Shown: in pieces, positions 1 through 11,105 of the stretch
How positions within the stretch are numbered: the stretch's first letter is position 1
Layout: every line of letters begins with the position of its first letter
DNA from: Delphinapterus leucas
Taxonomy: Eukaryota; Chordata; Mammalia; Artiodactyla; Monodontidae
Direction: 5' to 3'
Assembly: GCF_002288925.2 (NCBI RefSeq)
Contig: NW_022098057.1
Location: forward strand, 64,843,641-64,907,640
DNA: 64,000 nt
The notes under the pieces: model-generated
Database searches by the model: none
What the model was told of the DNA's origin: nothing
What the model saw: the letters and a program-made list of their open reading frames with translations, nothing else
Position numbers and translations under genes: made by a program

Positions 1-19
1 CTTAGGTTTACATCTGTTC

Positions 20-440
20 TTTTATCAGCCTTTTTATCTCCTTAGACTAAATACTCATTTAGTTAAAATGGGGCTAATAACACCAGCCTTATTGCCTTAA
101 AGGGTGTTGTGATGGTCAGTGAGATACTATCCAGAAGCACTTTATAAATTATAAGTCATTATACAACACAGGTCCTCACATCCTTGTGTAGTAGCAAATA
201 AGAGAAATCCTTCCCATGCAGGAAAGAGTATAACATAGCTGTTAGGATCATGGCTTAGCAGTTGCACTGACTTGGGTTACAATGCAAGAAATGCCACCAT
301 TTAGCTTTGTCAGTTGGCTCATGAACTCAGTCTCTCTAGATATCAGTTTTCTCATCTTTAAAAAGGAGAATAATATGTATCATGAGTTGTTATAAGGATT
401 ACATGAGATATTGTATGTGGAATGCATAAGTTATTGTTAA
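20..440 (+). repeat. MIR-like SINE fragments
   Basis: Two decayed MIR pieces appear to lie here. The first (~20-165) shows the 'ctcatttagttaaaatgggg..taataa' signature. The second (~255-440) shows the tRNA-related left part, then 'cagttttctcatcttt-aaa' and 'aggattacatgagat', all hallmarks of MIR in sense orientation. Divergence is high, so exact ends are approximate. Confidence 0.6.
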
Positions 441-459
441 GTTCCCTTGAATTAGTTTT

Positions 460-1015
460 CTTTAAAATAAACTTTTTATTTATATTAATAATTTTAGATT
501 TCCAGAAAGGTTGCAATGATAGTACAGAAATTTCCCATCTACTTTTCTTCTGATTTCCTTCATTGTTAATGTCTTACATTAGCCACAATGAACAACCATT
601 GATGCATTACTATTAACTAAACTCTGGGCTTTTTTTGGAATTCATCAGTTTTCCCATTAATGTATTTTTTTCTGTTCCAGGATCTGATCCAGGGTTCTAT
701 GCTGCGTTTAGTTATCATGTCTCCCCAATTTCCTCTGGTCTGTGACAGTTTATCAGTCAGTCTCTTTGTTTTTTGTGACCTTAAAAGTCTTGAGGGATAC
801 AGTCCAGGTATCATGTAGGATTTTCCCCAGTCTGGTTTTGTTTGTTGTTTTTCTCATGATTAGACTGAGACTGTGGGCTTTTGGAGAGAATTCCAGACAG
901 ATGAAGTACTCGTCTTGTCACAACATATCAAGGAGCACCCGCTAGCCATGTGACATCACTGATGATGTTACCATTCATCTCTTGGTTAAAGGAGTACTTG
1001 CCAGGGTTTTTCACT
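460..1015 (-). repeat. Ancient L1 (L1M-type) 3' UTR fragment
   Basis: The sequence from 'actttttatttatattaata..ttagatttccagaaaggttgc' through 'catgtctccccaatttcctctgg' to 'ttctcatgattagactgaga' resembles the 3' region of old mammalian L1s read on the minus strand. There is no coding capacity; the small open frames here are chance. Confidence 0.5.
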
Positions 1016-1074
1016 GTATATTGAGCTAGTTTTAACCAGTTGTCACTTATATAGGACTTTCTCTTTCCTCTCCT

Positions 1075-1405
1075 CCCTGAAATGCTTTTCATTTATATTT
1101 ATTGCAAATGTCATCTCTGAGGAAATATCTTCTCTGACCACCCAAGCTAAAGAGCTTCTCTTCTCAAGTCAGTCAGTGTTGTGTTTTCTCGATAGCATTT
1201 TTCATTACCTGAAATTGTCTTGTGTATTGGTTTTACCTAGTTTATCCGTTTGTCTTTAGGCCCCCTCCCCCTCAAACAAGAACATAAGCTTCAGGAGAAC
1301 AAGGTCCTTGCAGGATTGTTCACTTCTGTGCACTTGACATCTAAGCACAAGGGCTAGCATATACTAAATGCTCAATAACTATTTGTTTGAATAAATGTCA
1401 AAGAA
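1075..1405 (+). repeat. LINE-2 3' end
   Basis: The sequence 'gaggaaatatcttctctgacca' followed by 'aagcttcaggagaacaagg..cttg', 'catatactaaatgctcaata' and 'tgtttgaataaatg' matches the conserved L2 3' end in sense orientation. Confidence 0.65.
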
Positions 1406-1895
1406 AGAAAAATCCAGGATTAACTTATTAGCAAGTATTTCTGAAAAAGAGTGGAAGATAGCTGAATGGTGGGAAGTTTAATTTAGTATTCTTAACTTAA
1501 TTGGTTTAGTTTTAACAAAAAGGTTAAATGCAATCATCACCATCTATGCAAATAAGTAATCAGCATGCTTGTAATTCAAGCTGTCTTATAATTCACTTCA
1601 TAATGTGAAAGCCAAAGTATTTTTCTGACTTATAAGTATATGACTAACAAATGTAAGAGTTACTCAGTTACCACACATCTGTACCATTGTAACCTTTATT
1701 TACTATGGCTTAGCTTTCCTATTACAGAAATTTTAACAGAATCAGGAGGAGTATAGGAGTAATTTATGCCCTTTATTTTAACTTATCGTTATGAATTCCT
1801 AGTGTCTATTATCTTTTCATTTATATTGGCAGAAAAATTGAGTTTCTTGGCATAAATCTTTCTTCCATAACCTCTCTTTTTATTTCTTTCCTCAG

Positions 1896-2159
1896 GACCT
1901 AAAATCTCCAAATCAGAGGGATGAAATTGCAGGTGCCCGGGCCTCATTGAAGGAGAACTCCCCCATATTGCATTCAATTTGTTCAGCTTGTTTGGAACAT
2001 TCTGATGTCGCTTCCCTCAAAGCCAGCAAGGACACAGTTTGTGAAGAAATTCAGAACGCCCTCGATGTAATTTCAAATGCTTCACAAGGCATCCAGAATG
2101 TGTTAGTCCCACCAGAACCTCAGGCAGCAACCCTGGGAAGTGCCCTTGATGAGCTTGAG
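1896..2159 (+). CDS. CTNNA3: CTNNA3 (alpha-T-catenin) internal coding exon A
   Basis: Internal exon of alpha-T-catenin, the actin-linking partner of beta-catenin and plakoglobin at cadherin junctions, best known in heart intercalated discs and testis. A pyrimidine-rich tract ends in the acceptor AG at 1894-1895 and the donor GTAAGT begins at 2160. The 264 bp give 88 codons in phase 0 without a stop, beginning DLKSPNQRDEIAGARASLKE and ending SALDELE. From memory, the stretches RDEIAGARASLKE, SICSACLEHSDVASLKASKD and PEPQAATLGSALDELE match alpha-T rather than alpha-E or alpha-N catenin. By analogy with alpha-E it covers the end of the N-terminal vinculin-homology domain and the linker to the M domain. 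The reading frame continues directly into exon B. Exon numbering (about exon 6) is inferred. Codons look fully functional. Confidence 0.95.
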
Positions 2160-2639
2160 GTAAGTTGAGAGAAAATTAAAATGTGATTTGATGTACCAAT
2201 GTGGAAATTAATAGATGTGTGTTCTCAGATCCTTGGGTTGGAGTTCAGAGTATGAGTAAATAAAAATCCAGTGACCTAATCAGTCTCTATCATTGTCTGT
2301 ATTTTCCAAAGAATTGAATAGCAGGACACTATTCCATCAGTAAACTTCTGATTCCTGTACATCTCTGCCAAGGAAGCCAGTGCATTTAAATTGGGATTGT
2401 TAATTACATTGAAATGATGACTTTATTTTACACAGATCAATTTATGAAATGCAGGATTTATTCATTCCACAAATACTTATTTTTGGCGCTGTTCTTTATG
2501 CTTGGGATACAACTGAGTGCTGCTCTCTTGAAATCCTAATATTTTAGTTTGGACTAGGGTGGCTAGTGCATATTAAGGCTAAATTTTGTAAGTAGAGCCA
2601 ACCGGATTTGACAGAATGGTTGTGGGGTGTAAGTGAAAA

Positions 2640-3075
2640 GGGAAGAGTCATGGCTGGTGTTGCAGGTTAGCTCCTCTTGAAGCACACACTGGACAGAATT
2701 TGGGATACAAGGTGTTATTAGGAATCAACATGTGTGAGGGGAGAGGAAGGGAGTAGGACTGAGCAGAGGAAGAAGTCTACCTGTGAGCCAGACCCACAAA
2801 GCCACCAATGAGTAGGGAGCTCTGGAGAGAGTGGTAACCTCAAGAAATAGCCAGGCCCAGGCCTCTTTCAATCACTGGAAGCAGGTCACCCTACCCTGGG
2901 AAGGGTCTTACCTGCAGGCAGGGGGGCTGGGGATAAGCCCTCTGCAGCTTCTGCAGACCCCGAAGGAACTGACAGCTGGGGGGCCATCTGCTGGCCTCAC
3001 CCTCCACAGGTAGGCAACAAGTCCTGCCTGGAAGGGGGATGTGGGCAGTAAACCTCTGTGTCTACCACAGATAAT
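2640..3075. repeat. GC-richer repeat-like block, family not assigned
   Basis: This block is clearly more GC-rich than its surroundings and holds phrases I associate with a dispersed mammalian LTR-type repeat: 'agccaggcccaggcctct', 'gaaggaactgacagctgggg', 'gtgggcagtaaacctctgtg'. Overlapping open frames on both strands (60-71 codons) look like by-products of the base composition. I cannot name the family. Confidence 0.4.
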
Positions 3076-3081
3076 TACAAG

Positions 3082-3109
3082 GTTGTTTTTGTTGTTGTTG
3101 TTGTTGTTT
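3082..3109 (+). repeat. (GTT)n microsatellite
   Basis: Run of about seven GTT units with one T-rich interruption, directly after the GC-rich block. Confidence 0.9.
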
Positions 3110-3299
3110 TTTGGCTTGAGCAACTGGATGGATTAAGTTTTTATCAACTATGATGGGGAAGACTGTGGGTGAAGCCATTTTTGAGAGGAAGATCAGCAAC
3201 TCAATTTTCAACATGTTGAGTTGAGAGATTTGTTAGACATTCCAGTATGATGTCAAAGATCATTGGTTATCCAAGTCAGATAAGTACTTGCTTAATGGA

Positions 3300-3550
3300 A
3301 GACAACACGGTGTAATGCTTAAAGATAAGGGATCAGGAGCCCAGATGCCTGAGTTCCTATCCCAGGTCTGGTGGATACTGCCCGTGTGACCTTAAGCAAG
3401 CTATTTTATTGAACTGTCAGTTTTCTTACCTATAAATTGAGGATAATAATAGGACCTATATCTTAGTGTTGTCTGCGTCAGTGAATTAATAATACATGTC
3501 AAAATGCTCATAGCAGTGACTGGCACATAGTAAGTGCTCGATAAATCTTA
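3300..3550 (+). repeat. MIR SINE
   Basis: Nearly complete MIR in sense orientation: 'gcctgagttcctatccca', 'tgtgaccttaagcaagctat', 'cagttttcttacctataaat', and the terminal 'tggcacatagtaagtgctcg'. Confidence 0.8.
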
Positions 3551-4094
3551 GATTTCATTATTAGTTGTGGAGGTGACTATTTGGCAGAAGATTCTTCCAT
3601 AATCAAGAAATCAACACAATTAAAATTACTAAAGTTTTACTGATAACTTAAAAAAATAAACGCATAACCTATAATTCCTATATGTTCTTAACATTATTAC
3701 TGTCACAATAAACTTATTAGATATCTAATTCATTTAAGTTTAGAATAGCCTTTCCATATGCTTTTCCTTTAGTTACATGTCTTAAACAGGTTTCTTCATT
3801 TCTAACCTAACATTATTAAATTCCTAATTTTTGGGATCAATGAAAAAATCTGTTAACTTCCTAATTATTAGCATTTATGTGAAAATCTTAGGACCTATTT
3901 GTCTAACTAAGGTAGAAAATTAGTGGTGATTCTTTAATAATACCCCATCATGTAAATGTTTGCCCTGTGCAGTGGGTACTCAGTAAACTTGTCTATTAGA
4001 TGAGCATTCTGTCTTCACAATAAGATTGAAAACACACTGTGGGCAAGATTATGTTTCTAACTAATTTTATACCAGTGATACTAAAAGAACATTA

Positions 4095-4385
4095 GGTCCC
4101 CCATACATTAATGTGTAACATTTCTTGATAGCTAAACACTTAACATAAATTTATCACTTAATTGTTACAGTGTCCATATAAGATATGTTTTTTTCTTGTT
4201 TGTTTGTTTTACAGAAAATAAAACTGAGACTTATGTATGCTTTTTAACTTGCTCAAGTCAGAAGTGGTAGTAGTGGTAGTAACCAGGTAGTGAGTGGTAG
4301 TAACCAACCAGGTAGTGAGTGGTAGTGAGTGGTTGTAACCAGGATGTGAATCTAGTATGTCTGACTCTAGAAGATATTTCCAACT
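4095..4385 (-). repeat. MIR SINE, interrupted by a local tandem repeat
   Basis: Minus-strand MIR signals ('agaaaataaaactgagactt', 'aacttgctcaagtcagaagt', 'gatgtgaatctagtatgtct') are split by the GGTAGTGAGT minisatellite at 4264-4344. Confidence 0.5.
4264..4344 (+). repeat. Imperfect minisatellite, GGTAGT(GAGT) / AACCA units
   Basis: Several copies of GGTAGTGAGT and GGTAGTAACCA in direct order. It probably arose by local slippage inside the MIR. Confidence 0.8.
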
Positions 4386-4852
4386 TCTGTATTATACTGA
4401 ATTCTCACAGGTAGAGCTTAATGTGGTTAATCAAAATTCAACAAAACTTGTTCTACGATTCTTAGTTTATTGGAACTACCAGAGAAATTATATATGTAAC
4501 CCAGTCCAAAAGATGGCATAACTTTTTAGTGAAAAATTATTTTTTGGGTACCTGGGTTATTTAAGTAGAAGTAGTCTGTGTATGAGGAGTGACTAGTATT
4601 GTGAGGTGAAATTTGCAAGAGTGGATAGATGGGATTGTGTATCACATTTTTCATAGTACTAAACAGAATTGTATAAGGTGATGCTTGTATAAGAGGTCCA
4701 GCTTATCTCAGACACCTTTTTCTATATTCTTAGGATTTTAGAAGAAGATAGAAGATTTTGAAGTTGTCTTCCTTCAGGGACTTCTCTTTTCTCACTTCAG
4801 TTGAAAGTGGCTGCTGCAGACAAGAAATGGCAGTGGTTGGAGAGGAGGAGAA

Positions 4853-4899
4853 AGTGTGTGCCTGTGTGTGTCTTTGTGTGTCTGTGTGTGTGTGTGGGT
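4853..4899 (+). repeat. (TG)n microsatellite, interrupted
   Basis: TG repeats with C and T interruptions, ending in nine uninterrupted TG units. The frames it creates on both strands are artefacts. Confidence 0.9.
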
Positions 4900-5814
4900 G
4901 TAGTTTTGATGGGAGTGGGCATAGGCATAGTGATAGAGTCTTCCCTTTTGTAAGATAAGTTGCTGACTCCCTTCTTCTTATCAAGGCAGGAGGGAGTTTC
5001 AAAGATATTATCCAGAAATCCCAATACTGTCTCAACAACCTTTGAAATTCAGTTCCAGTCAAAGTTAGGGATAGAAAGCTGGTACAAAATGCCTGAATTT
5101 TATATACATTTTTATATCCAAGTTACAATAGCTTCTGAGGTTGTCTGAACTAGATAAAGCAGAATTTATTGAGCATTTAGCCTTTTTAAATGATTTTGTA
5201 AATTAAATCGTTGCACTTTTCTTTACTTACAGGAAGCTTATTGGTAAAGGATCCAAAATAACCTTTGCTCTATCTTGCTTCTGCAGATATAATACTATGA
5301 AATAAACTGATGTAGTAAATACTCTGTTGGGAGTAAGTCTCATTAAATGTTATAGTGTAGAAATGTATCAGAGCACTTACTCAACAACTACCAAGCTGAA
5401 GCGTCATTAAATCTTTCATTCTGGTCCATGTCTGGTTGTTGAAATGAAACCTGAGATTTATTGTTGGAGAAAATAGAAGTTGAATTAGAACACTGTATGG
5501 GCTAAATCAATTTCTTTATTGGAAAAGCTAATGTGAATTTTAGAGTGTTCTTTCGCATTTGTGACTGAATGAGAGTTGAGAAGTGTCCCAACTATGGATT
5601 AACAGAATTATGAAAATATCTTTAAGTGAGAAACTTTGCCAGTGAAAATTGCTTTGAAACTCCAAGTCTACTAAGGTATATTTGCTCTTGTTTGGAAGGA
5701 AAACACAGCTTTTATAATCACAGTCTACAGAATTATCCAGATCCTCTTGTGATGATGATAATAACAAAGGAGTTTTGTAGTATTTTGTCATTTTCAAAGA
5801 GCTGTCATGTTTAT

Positions 5815-5960
5815 TTTCTTATCTTCTTTTTATATATTCATTTATGGTCATCATTCATATATTCCTTTATTCAGTTGTATCCCCAACACCTAGAACAATG
5901 CTCTATACATAGTAAATGCTAGGTAAATATCGATGAATGAAGGAAGGAAGGAAAGAATGA
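5815..5960 (+). repeat. LINE-2 3' end with GAAG tail
   Basis: The sequence 'gtatccccaacacctagaac', 'atagtaaatgctaggtaaat' and 'gatgaatgaaggaaggaagg' is the L2 3' terminus. Its tail has expanded into a short GGAA-type repeat. Confidence 0.6.
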
Positions 5961-7039
5961 ATATAGGAATGGTGCCTATCGTTTTGCAACAATGGAGTGA
6001 AGAGCATTTTCCCTTTACCCCTGTTTTTTCTCCTTTCTCCAACTTGTAGTGTACGTACTGGGGGTTTGTATTCTACTTTATCTAACTTTTAACTGGGATG
6101 CAAATTTAAAGTGAGGGAAACCACAAGGAAAATATCTGAGTGATATGCTGCTCAGATACCTTTCTGTGATAAGGGAGCACAAAGAGAAAAAAAAAATCTT
6201 TTCTCGGTGGCTATCTAGCCTTAGTGTAGGTTCCCTGTAACTGCCATTCTATGCTGCCTTTTACTAAGAGTAATAGTTTTGAGGTATATGCAGTCCTTAT
6301 ATTCTTCTGTTTTCACCTGAAGGAGAAAACAGGACCTCTATTAATCAAATTAGCATTTAGGAGGTAAAGGAAAATAGGCATCAGTGATATCTAGAAGCAA
6401 TTTAATATGAAAAAATGGTTTGGTTTTTAGAAATATAGTGAACTAGAAAAACTAAAAATAATGGATAAAATATTTTTAACTACATGGATAATCTGATAGG
6501 TGAATTAGGGAAATTTGTTGGGGCTAGCCAGGTACAAAGAGCACAAATCCAAACTAGCATGCCAGCACTAGAATTGTGCTAGGCGATATGGGGAATTTGT
6601 TTTTCATTATTGCCTGTAGCTTGGATTTTGGAAGAACGTGAATTGAGGACAGAAGACAAAGCTTGTCAGCTGGAAAGTCACATGAGACCCTTACATGAAT
6701 CTGAGAATCCTTTTATTTGACCACCTCATTGGATAAACAAGAAAAACACTAGCCTCTACAGCAGGAGATAGTAGGAAAACTTGGCTGGCTTAAATTGGCC
6801 ATGGGTAGGTCAGAAAAATATACAGAACATCTTGGAAATTTTCTAACTATAAGTCTGTTCTTATCTGGACTTTGGGTCAAAAGTCATATTATCTGTGTAG
6901 CCTCTAAGACTTTAACTGAAAATTTAAAATTGTCCTGTCTTGGCAATATCTCCAAGTAACTGCCAGAAGTAAACTCAGATTCTCCCTGCACCGTACACTA
7001 AGTCCACAAAAAATTCTCATACAACTCCAAGGATAATAA

Positions 7040-7640
7040 GTTCTCACAAGACACACAAATAAGCAAGCCAACATGAATGAAATTTTGTAGAAAGAGCAAA
7101 CTGCAGAATCAGATCTGCAAATACTGCAGATGTTGAAACAGAAAGATATTAGATGTAAATTAGTATGCTTAATATATATTATTTCCTCATCTACTCAGTA
7201 AAGTATGAGGAGTATGATGAAGGAAGAAACGACTCTCAAAACTGACCAGGCAGAACTATCTAAAATGAAAAACATAATTGTGAAAAATCCAATGGTTAGG
7301 CAAAACAGGAGGTTAGATAGCAAATTAATGATCTGAAAGATGTGTTTGAAGAGGTTACTTGCAATGCACCACAGAGGCACAAAATAAGATTTTTTTGTAA
7401 AAGCAGTTAAGATACATGGAGAGTGGTGTGACGAGTTCTAAAATATTCTGATATAAGATACAGGAGAAGAAAATCATAAAAATATACTAAGAATTTCCTG
7501 GAACTAATGGAAGATAGCAATCTCCATAGCTAAAAAAATCTAATAATTCCCAAGCAAGATATATAGAAAGAAATCCACATCTACACATATTGTAATGAAA
7601 CTGAAGAACAACAAAGGCAAAAAGAATATTTTAAAAAGAA
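7040..7640 (+). repeat. Ancient L1/HAL1-like ORF1 relic
   Basis: The + strand sequence resembles old L1 ORF1: 'agaatttcctggaactaatg', 'aagaaatccacatctacaca', 'gtaatgaaactgaagaacaa'. All frames are closed. It ends where the next L1 begins (~7643). Confidence 0.5.
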
Positions 7641-7642
7641 AA

Positions 7643-9712
7643 TAGGGATAGATTTATTCTCAGCAAGATGGCAGAATAGGAGGCTCCCGACTCTTCCCTC
7701 TACCCATAAACACACAGAATAAACAACTACACATGTATCAGTTGCCTCTGAAATCCAGAAACGAGTTGAGCAATTCCTCCAAGTTGGTCAACTAAGAAAA
7801 TGCCCACCTCAAAACAGTTAGTAAAAACTGAGATACACTCTCACCATAAACTCCATTCTTAACACAGCATCATACAGTTGAGAGGGATCCCCCACTCCCA
7901 GCTTCTCCTTGAGGAGAAAAGGTTTTGATACATATCTAACACTCCAACTTTTATGGCTGCTACCAGAGGGACTGTCTACTAGCTTGCCTATCTTTGGCAG
8001 CTGACAGGGCCCTATATTTGCTAGTCCCTTGGGACCATAGAGAACAAAGAGGTAATTTTCAAGCAATTTCTATAGCTTTTTCCCCTGGCTCAGTTCAGAA
8101 TGAGCAGGCAATAAAGCCCAGCTTCCAGCTTCTTCTTGGAAGGGGTTAGAATGCACATTTACCTACTAAATTTTCCAGTTGCTGACCAGGGTCTGACTTC
8201 TAACTCAGTTGTCTTTGGGAGCTGATGGGACAGGCAATCACTAGTTTCCTAGGCATTTGAACCTGTGTGTGGGCACTTCCCATGGCTTTTCCTCTGGCTA
8301 GCTCCAGTTAAGTAACCGAGCCACCATCTTCTTGGAAGGAGTTGGACTACACATCTAGTACAGTAGACTTTTCTGACTACTGCCTGAAGATCTAGCTTCT
8401 CACTCGCCTGCCTCTAGGAGCTGATGGAGCCATGCATTCTCTAGTTTCCTGGGGTCTACACAGAACAAAGTGGCAGTTTTGAATGAACGGAGCCTCTTCC
8501 TACAACTCCTTTCCCAGGCTTGCTCCAGCAGTAAAGCCCAGCTACTAGTTTCTCCCTGGAAGGGGTTATGCTGCACATCTAGTGTCACAACTTTTCAAGT
8601 TAGACTAGCAAAAACATTTGAGAAGCATCTGGAGTAGCTGGATGGGCTGATTATTGGGGTTCATCACCCACTTGAGGCCAGTCTCTCAACTGGGGAGGTG
8701 GCTATTTTATCTAATGCACAGAAAAACACAGAGAGAGTCAAGAAAAAAACAGGGAAATACGTTCCAAATAAAAGAACAAACTAACTCTCCAGAAACGGAC
8801 CCTAATAAACTAGAGATATGTGATTTACCCAACAGATAATTCAAAATAATGAACAGGAAGGTGCTCATTGAGGTCAGGAGATCAATTTATGAACAAAGTA
8901 AGAATTTTAACAAAGACAAAATGTTAAAAAAAAATCATAGAGCTGAATAATACAATTGAATGGGGAAAAAATCCATAGATGGAGTTTAGCTCAGACTAGA
9001 TCAGACAGAGGAAAGAAAGGATCAGTAAACTCAAAGACAAGTCAGTGGAAATCATACAGTCAGAGGAGCAAAGAAAAAAAAGAAAAAGAGTGAAGTCAGC
9101 TTAAGAAACTTATGCATATGTGTATCATCATGTGGATATGTATGCATTATGAGAGTTCCAGAAGAAGAGAAAAGAAGGGAGCAGAAAGCTTATTCAAAGA
9201 AATAATGTTTGGAAATTTTCCAAACCAAGGAAGAAAATAGACATGATCCAGGAAGTCTAAAAAACACCAAAAAAAACCAAAACAAAAAACCTGGAGAGAC
9301 CCACACCAAGACCCATTATAATCAAATTGTCAAACTTAATGACTAAGAGAAATTTGAAAGCAGCAAGAGAAAAATGACTTGCTACATACATGGGGACCCT
9401 CCCTTCCCCCATAAGATTATCAATGTATTTTTCAGCAGAAACTATGCAGGCCAGTGACAAATGTGGTGATATATTCAAAGTGCTGAAAGAAAAAATCTGC
9501 CAACCAACAATACAGTGCCTGGCAAACTGTCATTCAAAAATGAAGGGAAGGTAAAGGCTTTCTCAGACAATCAAAAGCTGAAAGAGTTCATCACCCGTAT
9601 TCCTACCTTACAAGGAATGCTAAAGGGAGTTCTTTAAGTTGAGATGACACAACAATATGAGAGAATAAAAAGTATGGAACTCATTGGGAAAGGTATCACT
9701 ATAGACAAAAGA
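7643..9712 (+). mobile_element. L1 5' half, sense: 5' end, monomeric 5'UTR and decayed ORF1
   Basis: The element opens with an L1-type 5' end ('cagcaagatggcagaatagg', 7661-7680). It continues through tandem ~200-bp monomers (~7915-8590), then a decayed ORF1 (~8650-9635) on the + strand. ORF1 is recognisable from 'gagagttccagaagaagaga', 'agcagcaagagaaaaatgac' and the end 'aggaatgctaaagggagttc'. Many frameshifts and stops are present. No ORF2 follows: at about 9712 the sequence switches abruptly to a minus-strand L1. It is sense to CTNNA3. Confidence 0.7.
7915..8590 (+). repeat. Tandem ~200-bp monomers in an L1 5'UTR
   Basis: About 3.3 diverged direct units. Units begin with GGAAGGGGTT-type motifs at ~7917, 8140, 8336 and 8560, giving lengths of about 222, 196 and 224 bp. 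Each unit contains 'agctgatggg'-like, 'ctagtttcct'-like and 'gcccagct..cttcttggaa' blocks in the same order. Confidence 0.75.
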
Positions 9713-10610
9713 AAATCAGCTGATACCCTTATGGGAATTCCTTTGTATGTTATTTTTTGTTTTTCTGTTGCTGCTTTTAATATTTTTTCTTTGAATTTAA
9801 TTTTTGTTAGTTTGATTAATATGTTTCTAGGTGATTTTCTCCTTGGGTTTATCCTGTATGGGACTCTCTGTGCTTCCTGGACTTGGGTGACTATTTCCTT
9901 TCCCATGTTAGAGAGGTTTTCCACTATAATCTCTTCAAATATTTTCTCAGACCCTTTCTTTTTCTCTTCTTCTGGGACCCCTATAATTCGAATGTTGGTG
10001 AGTTTAGTGTTGTCCCAGATGTCTCTGAGATTGTCTTCAATTCTTTTCATTCTTTTTTCTTTATTCTGCTCCTTGGCAGTTATTTCCACCATTTTGTCTT
10101 CCAGCTCACTTATTCATTCTTCTGCCTCAGTTATTCTGTTTTTGATTCCTTCTAGTGTATTTTTCATTCCAGTTATTGTGTTGTTCATCTCTGTTTGTTC
10201 TTTAGTTCTTCTAGATATTTGTTTAATATTTCTTGTATTTTCTCAATCTGTGCCTCCATTCTATTTCTGAGATTTGGATCACCTTTACTATCATTACTCT
10301 GAATTCTTTTTCAGGTAGGTGGCCTATTTCCTCTTCATTTATTTTGTCTTGTAGGATTTTACCTTGCTCCTTCATCTGTGACATATTTTTTGATGTCTTT
10401 TTTTTTTTTTTGAGTGGAATTGTGTTCCTGTTTTACTGGTTGTTTGGCCTGAGGCTTCCAATAGTGGGGCTGGTACATGGTTCGCTTGGGGGTTCCTCCC
10501 ATCTCCTTGGGCGTCGAGGTCCCCCACCAGTGTCCGGCAGGCACCCTAGTTGTGGGGAGACGCAAACTCCACATCTTCCCACACCGCCATCTTGACTCCG
10601 CCCCCGTACT
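9713..10610 (-). mobile_element. L1 5' fragment, antisense: short 5'UTR and most of ORF1
   Basis: On the minus strand this starts at an L1 5' end (~10610, 'gcggagtcaagatggcggtg') with only ~230 bp of 5'UTR. It then runs through ORF1 and stops at about 9713, near the ORF1 C-terminal domain. A minus-strand open frame covering 9634-10092 reads RIIGVPEEE and ILKAATEKQKITYKG, an ORF1 RNA-binding domain. The coiled-coil part upstream is broken. ORF2 and the 3' end are missing, which is unusual because L1 copies normally lose the 5' end. Confidence 0.75.
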
Positions 10611-10614
10611 CATT

Positions 10615-11105
10615 AAATTTAATAAGTATTTGTTAAATCTAGTCTGTGTGAGGCATTGTGCTAGGTACTGGCTTAATACTAACGCCTTATATTTGCAGTA
10701 GTTAGCATGTTTATCTGCACATTTTATTATTAGGACCAGATTGCCTTGTAGAGCAAATAGTTTAGAAATTATTATGTCCTTTGTAAAGCAGCAAACTGCT
10801 CTTCCATTAAGCTGTATAACTTGTCTATGTTCAAGAGAAACAAGAATTAGAAGACTTATAACTTGAGCGTGTTTCTCATGACCACCTCCCCCTAGTAACT
10901 GCCCTTTCCAAATAAGACCTCTTGTGAAAAATGATGGCCAGTGCTGGAATTCAATTAGATCTTGAGTTTAATACATTTGTTTATGTATCTTCCTTTCCCT
11001 AGTAGATGATGAGTTTTGTGAGTAGAGGAATGATGTCTTATTAATATTTATATTCCCCACTGCTTAGCACAGTGCCAGGGATGTAGTAATTGCTTAATAA
11101 ATATT
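10615..11105 (+). repeat. LINE-2/MIR-like 3' end fragments
   Basis: 'ataagtatttgttaaatcta' with 'ggcattgtgctaggtactgg' (10620-10670), and 'ccccactgcttagcacagtg' with 'gtaattgcttaataaatatt' (11055-11105), resemble L2 ends. The sequence between them is unassigned. Confidence 0.5.

Larger units (their letters stand above)
1..1895 (+). other. CTNNA3: CTNNA3 intron, 3' end (upstream of exon A)
   Basis: Intron sequence before exon A. It contains MIR, ancient L1 and L2 relics listed separately. The last ~490 bp (1405-1895) are AT-rich without a recognisable repeat, ending in a good pyrimidine tract and CAG. Open frames here are short and not supported as genes. Confidence 0.85.

Noticed and set aside
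4730..5062. A 110-codon minus-strand frame with His-Thr repeats
   Set aside because: The frame is created by the TG/CA microsatellite and has no splice or codon support.
7915..8590. Direct repeats considered as a CRISPR-like or satellite array
   Set aside because: Units are ~200 bp, diverged and contiguous, and they sit between an L1 5' end and L1 ORF1; they are L1 promoter monomers.
9644..10270. The 208-codon + strand open frame, rich in Phe/Leu/Ile
   Set aside because: It is the antisense of L1 ORF1 on the minus strand. The hydrophobic look comes from reading A-rich coding sequence backwards.
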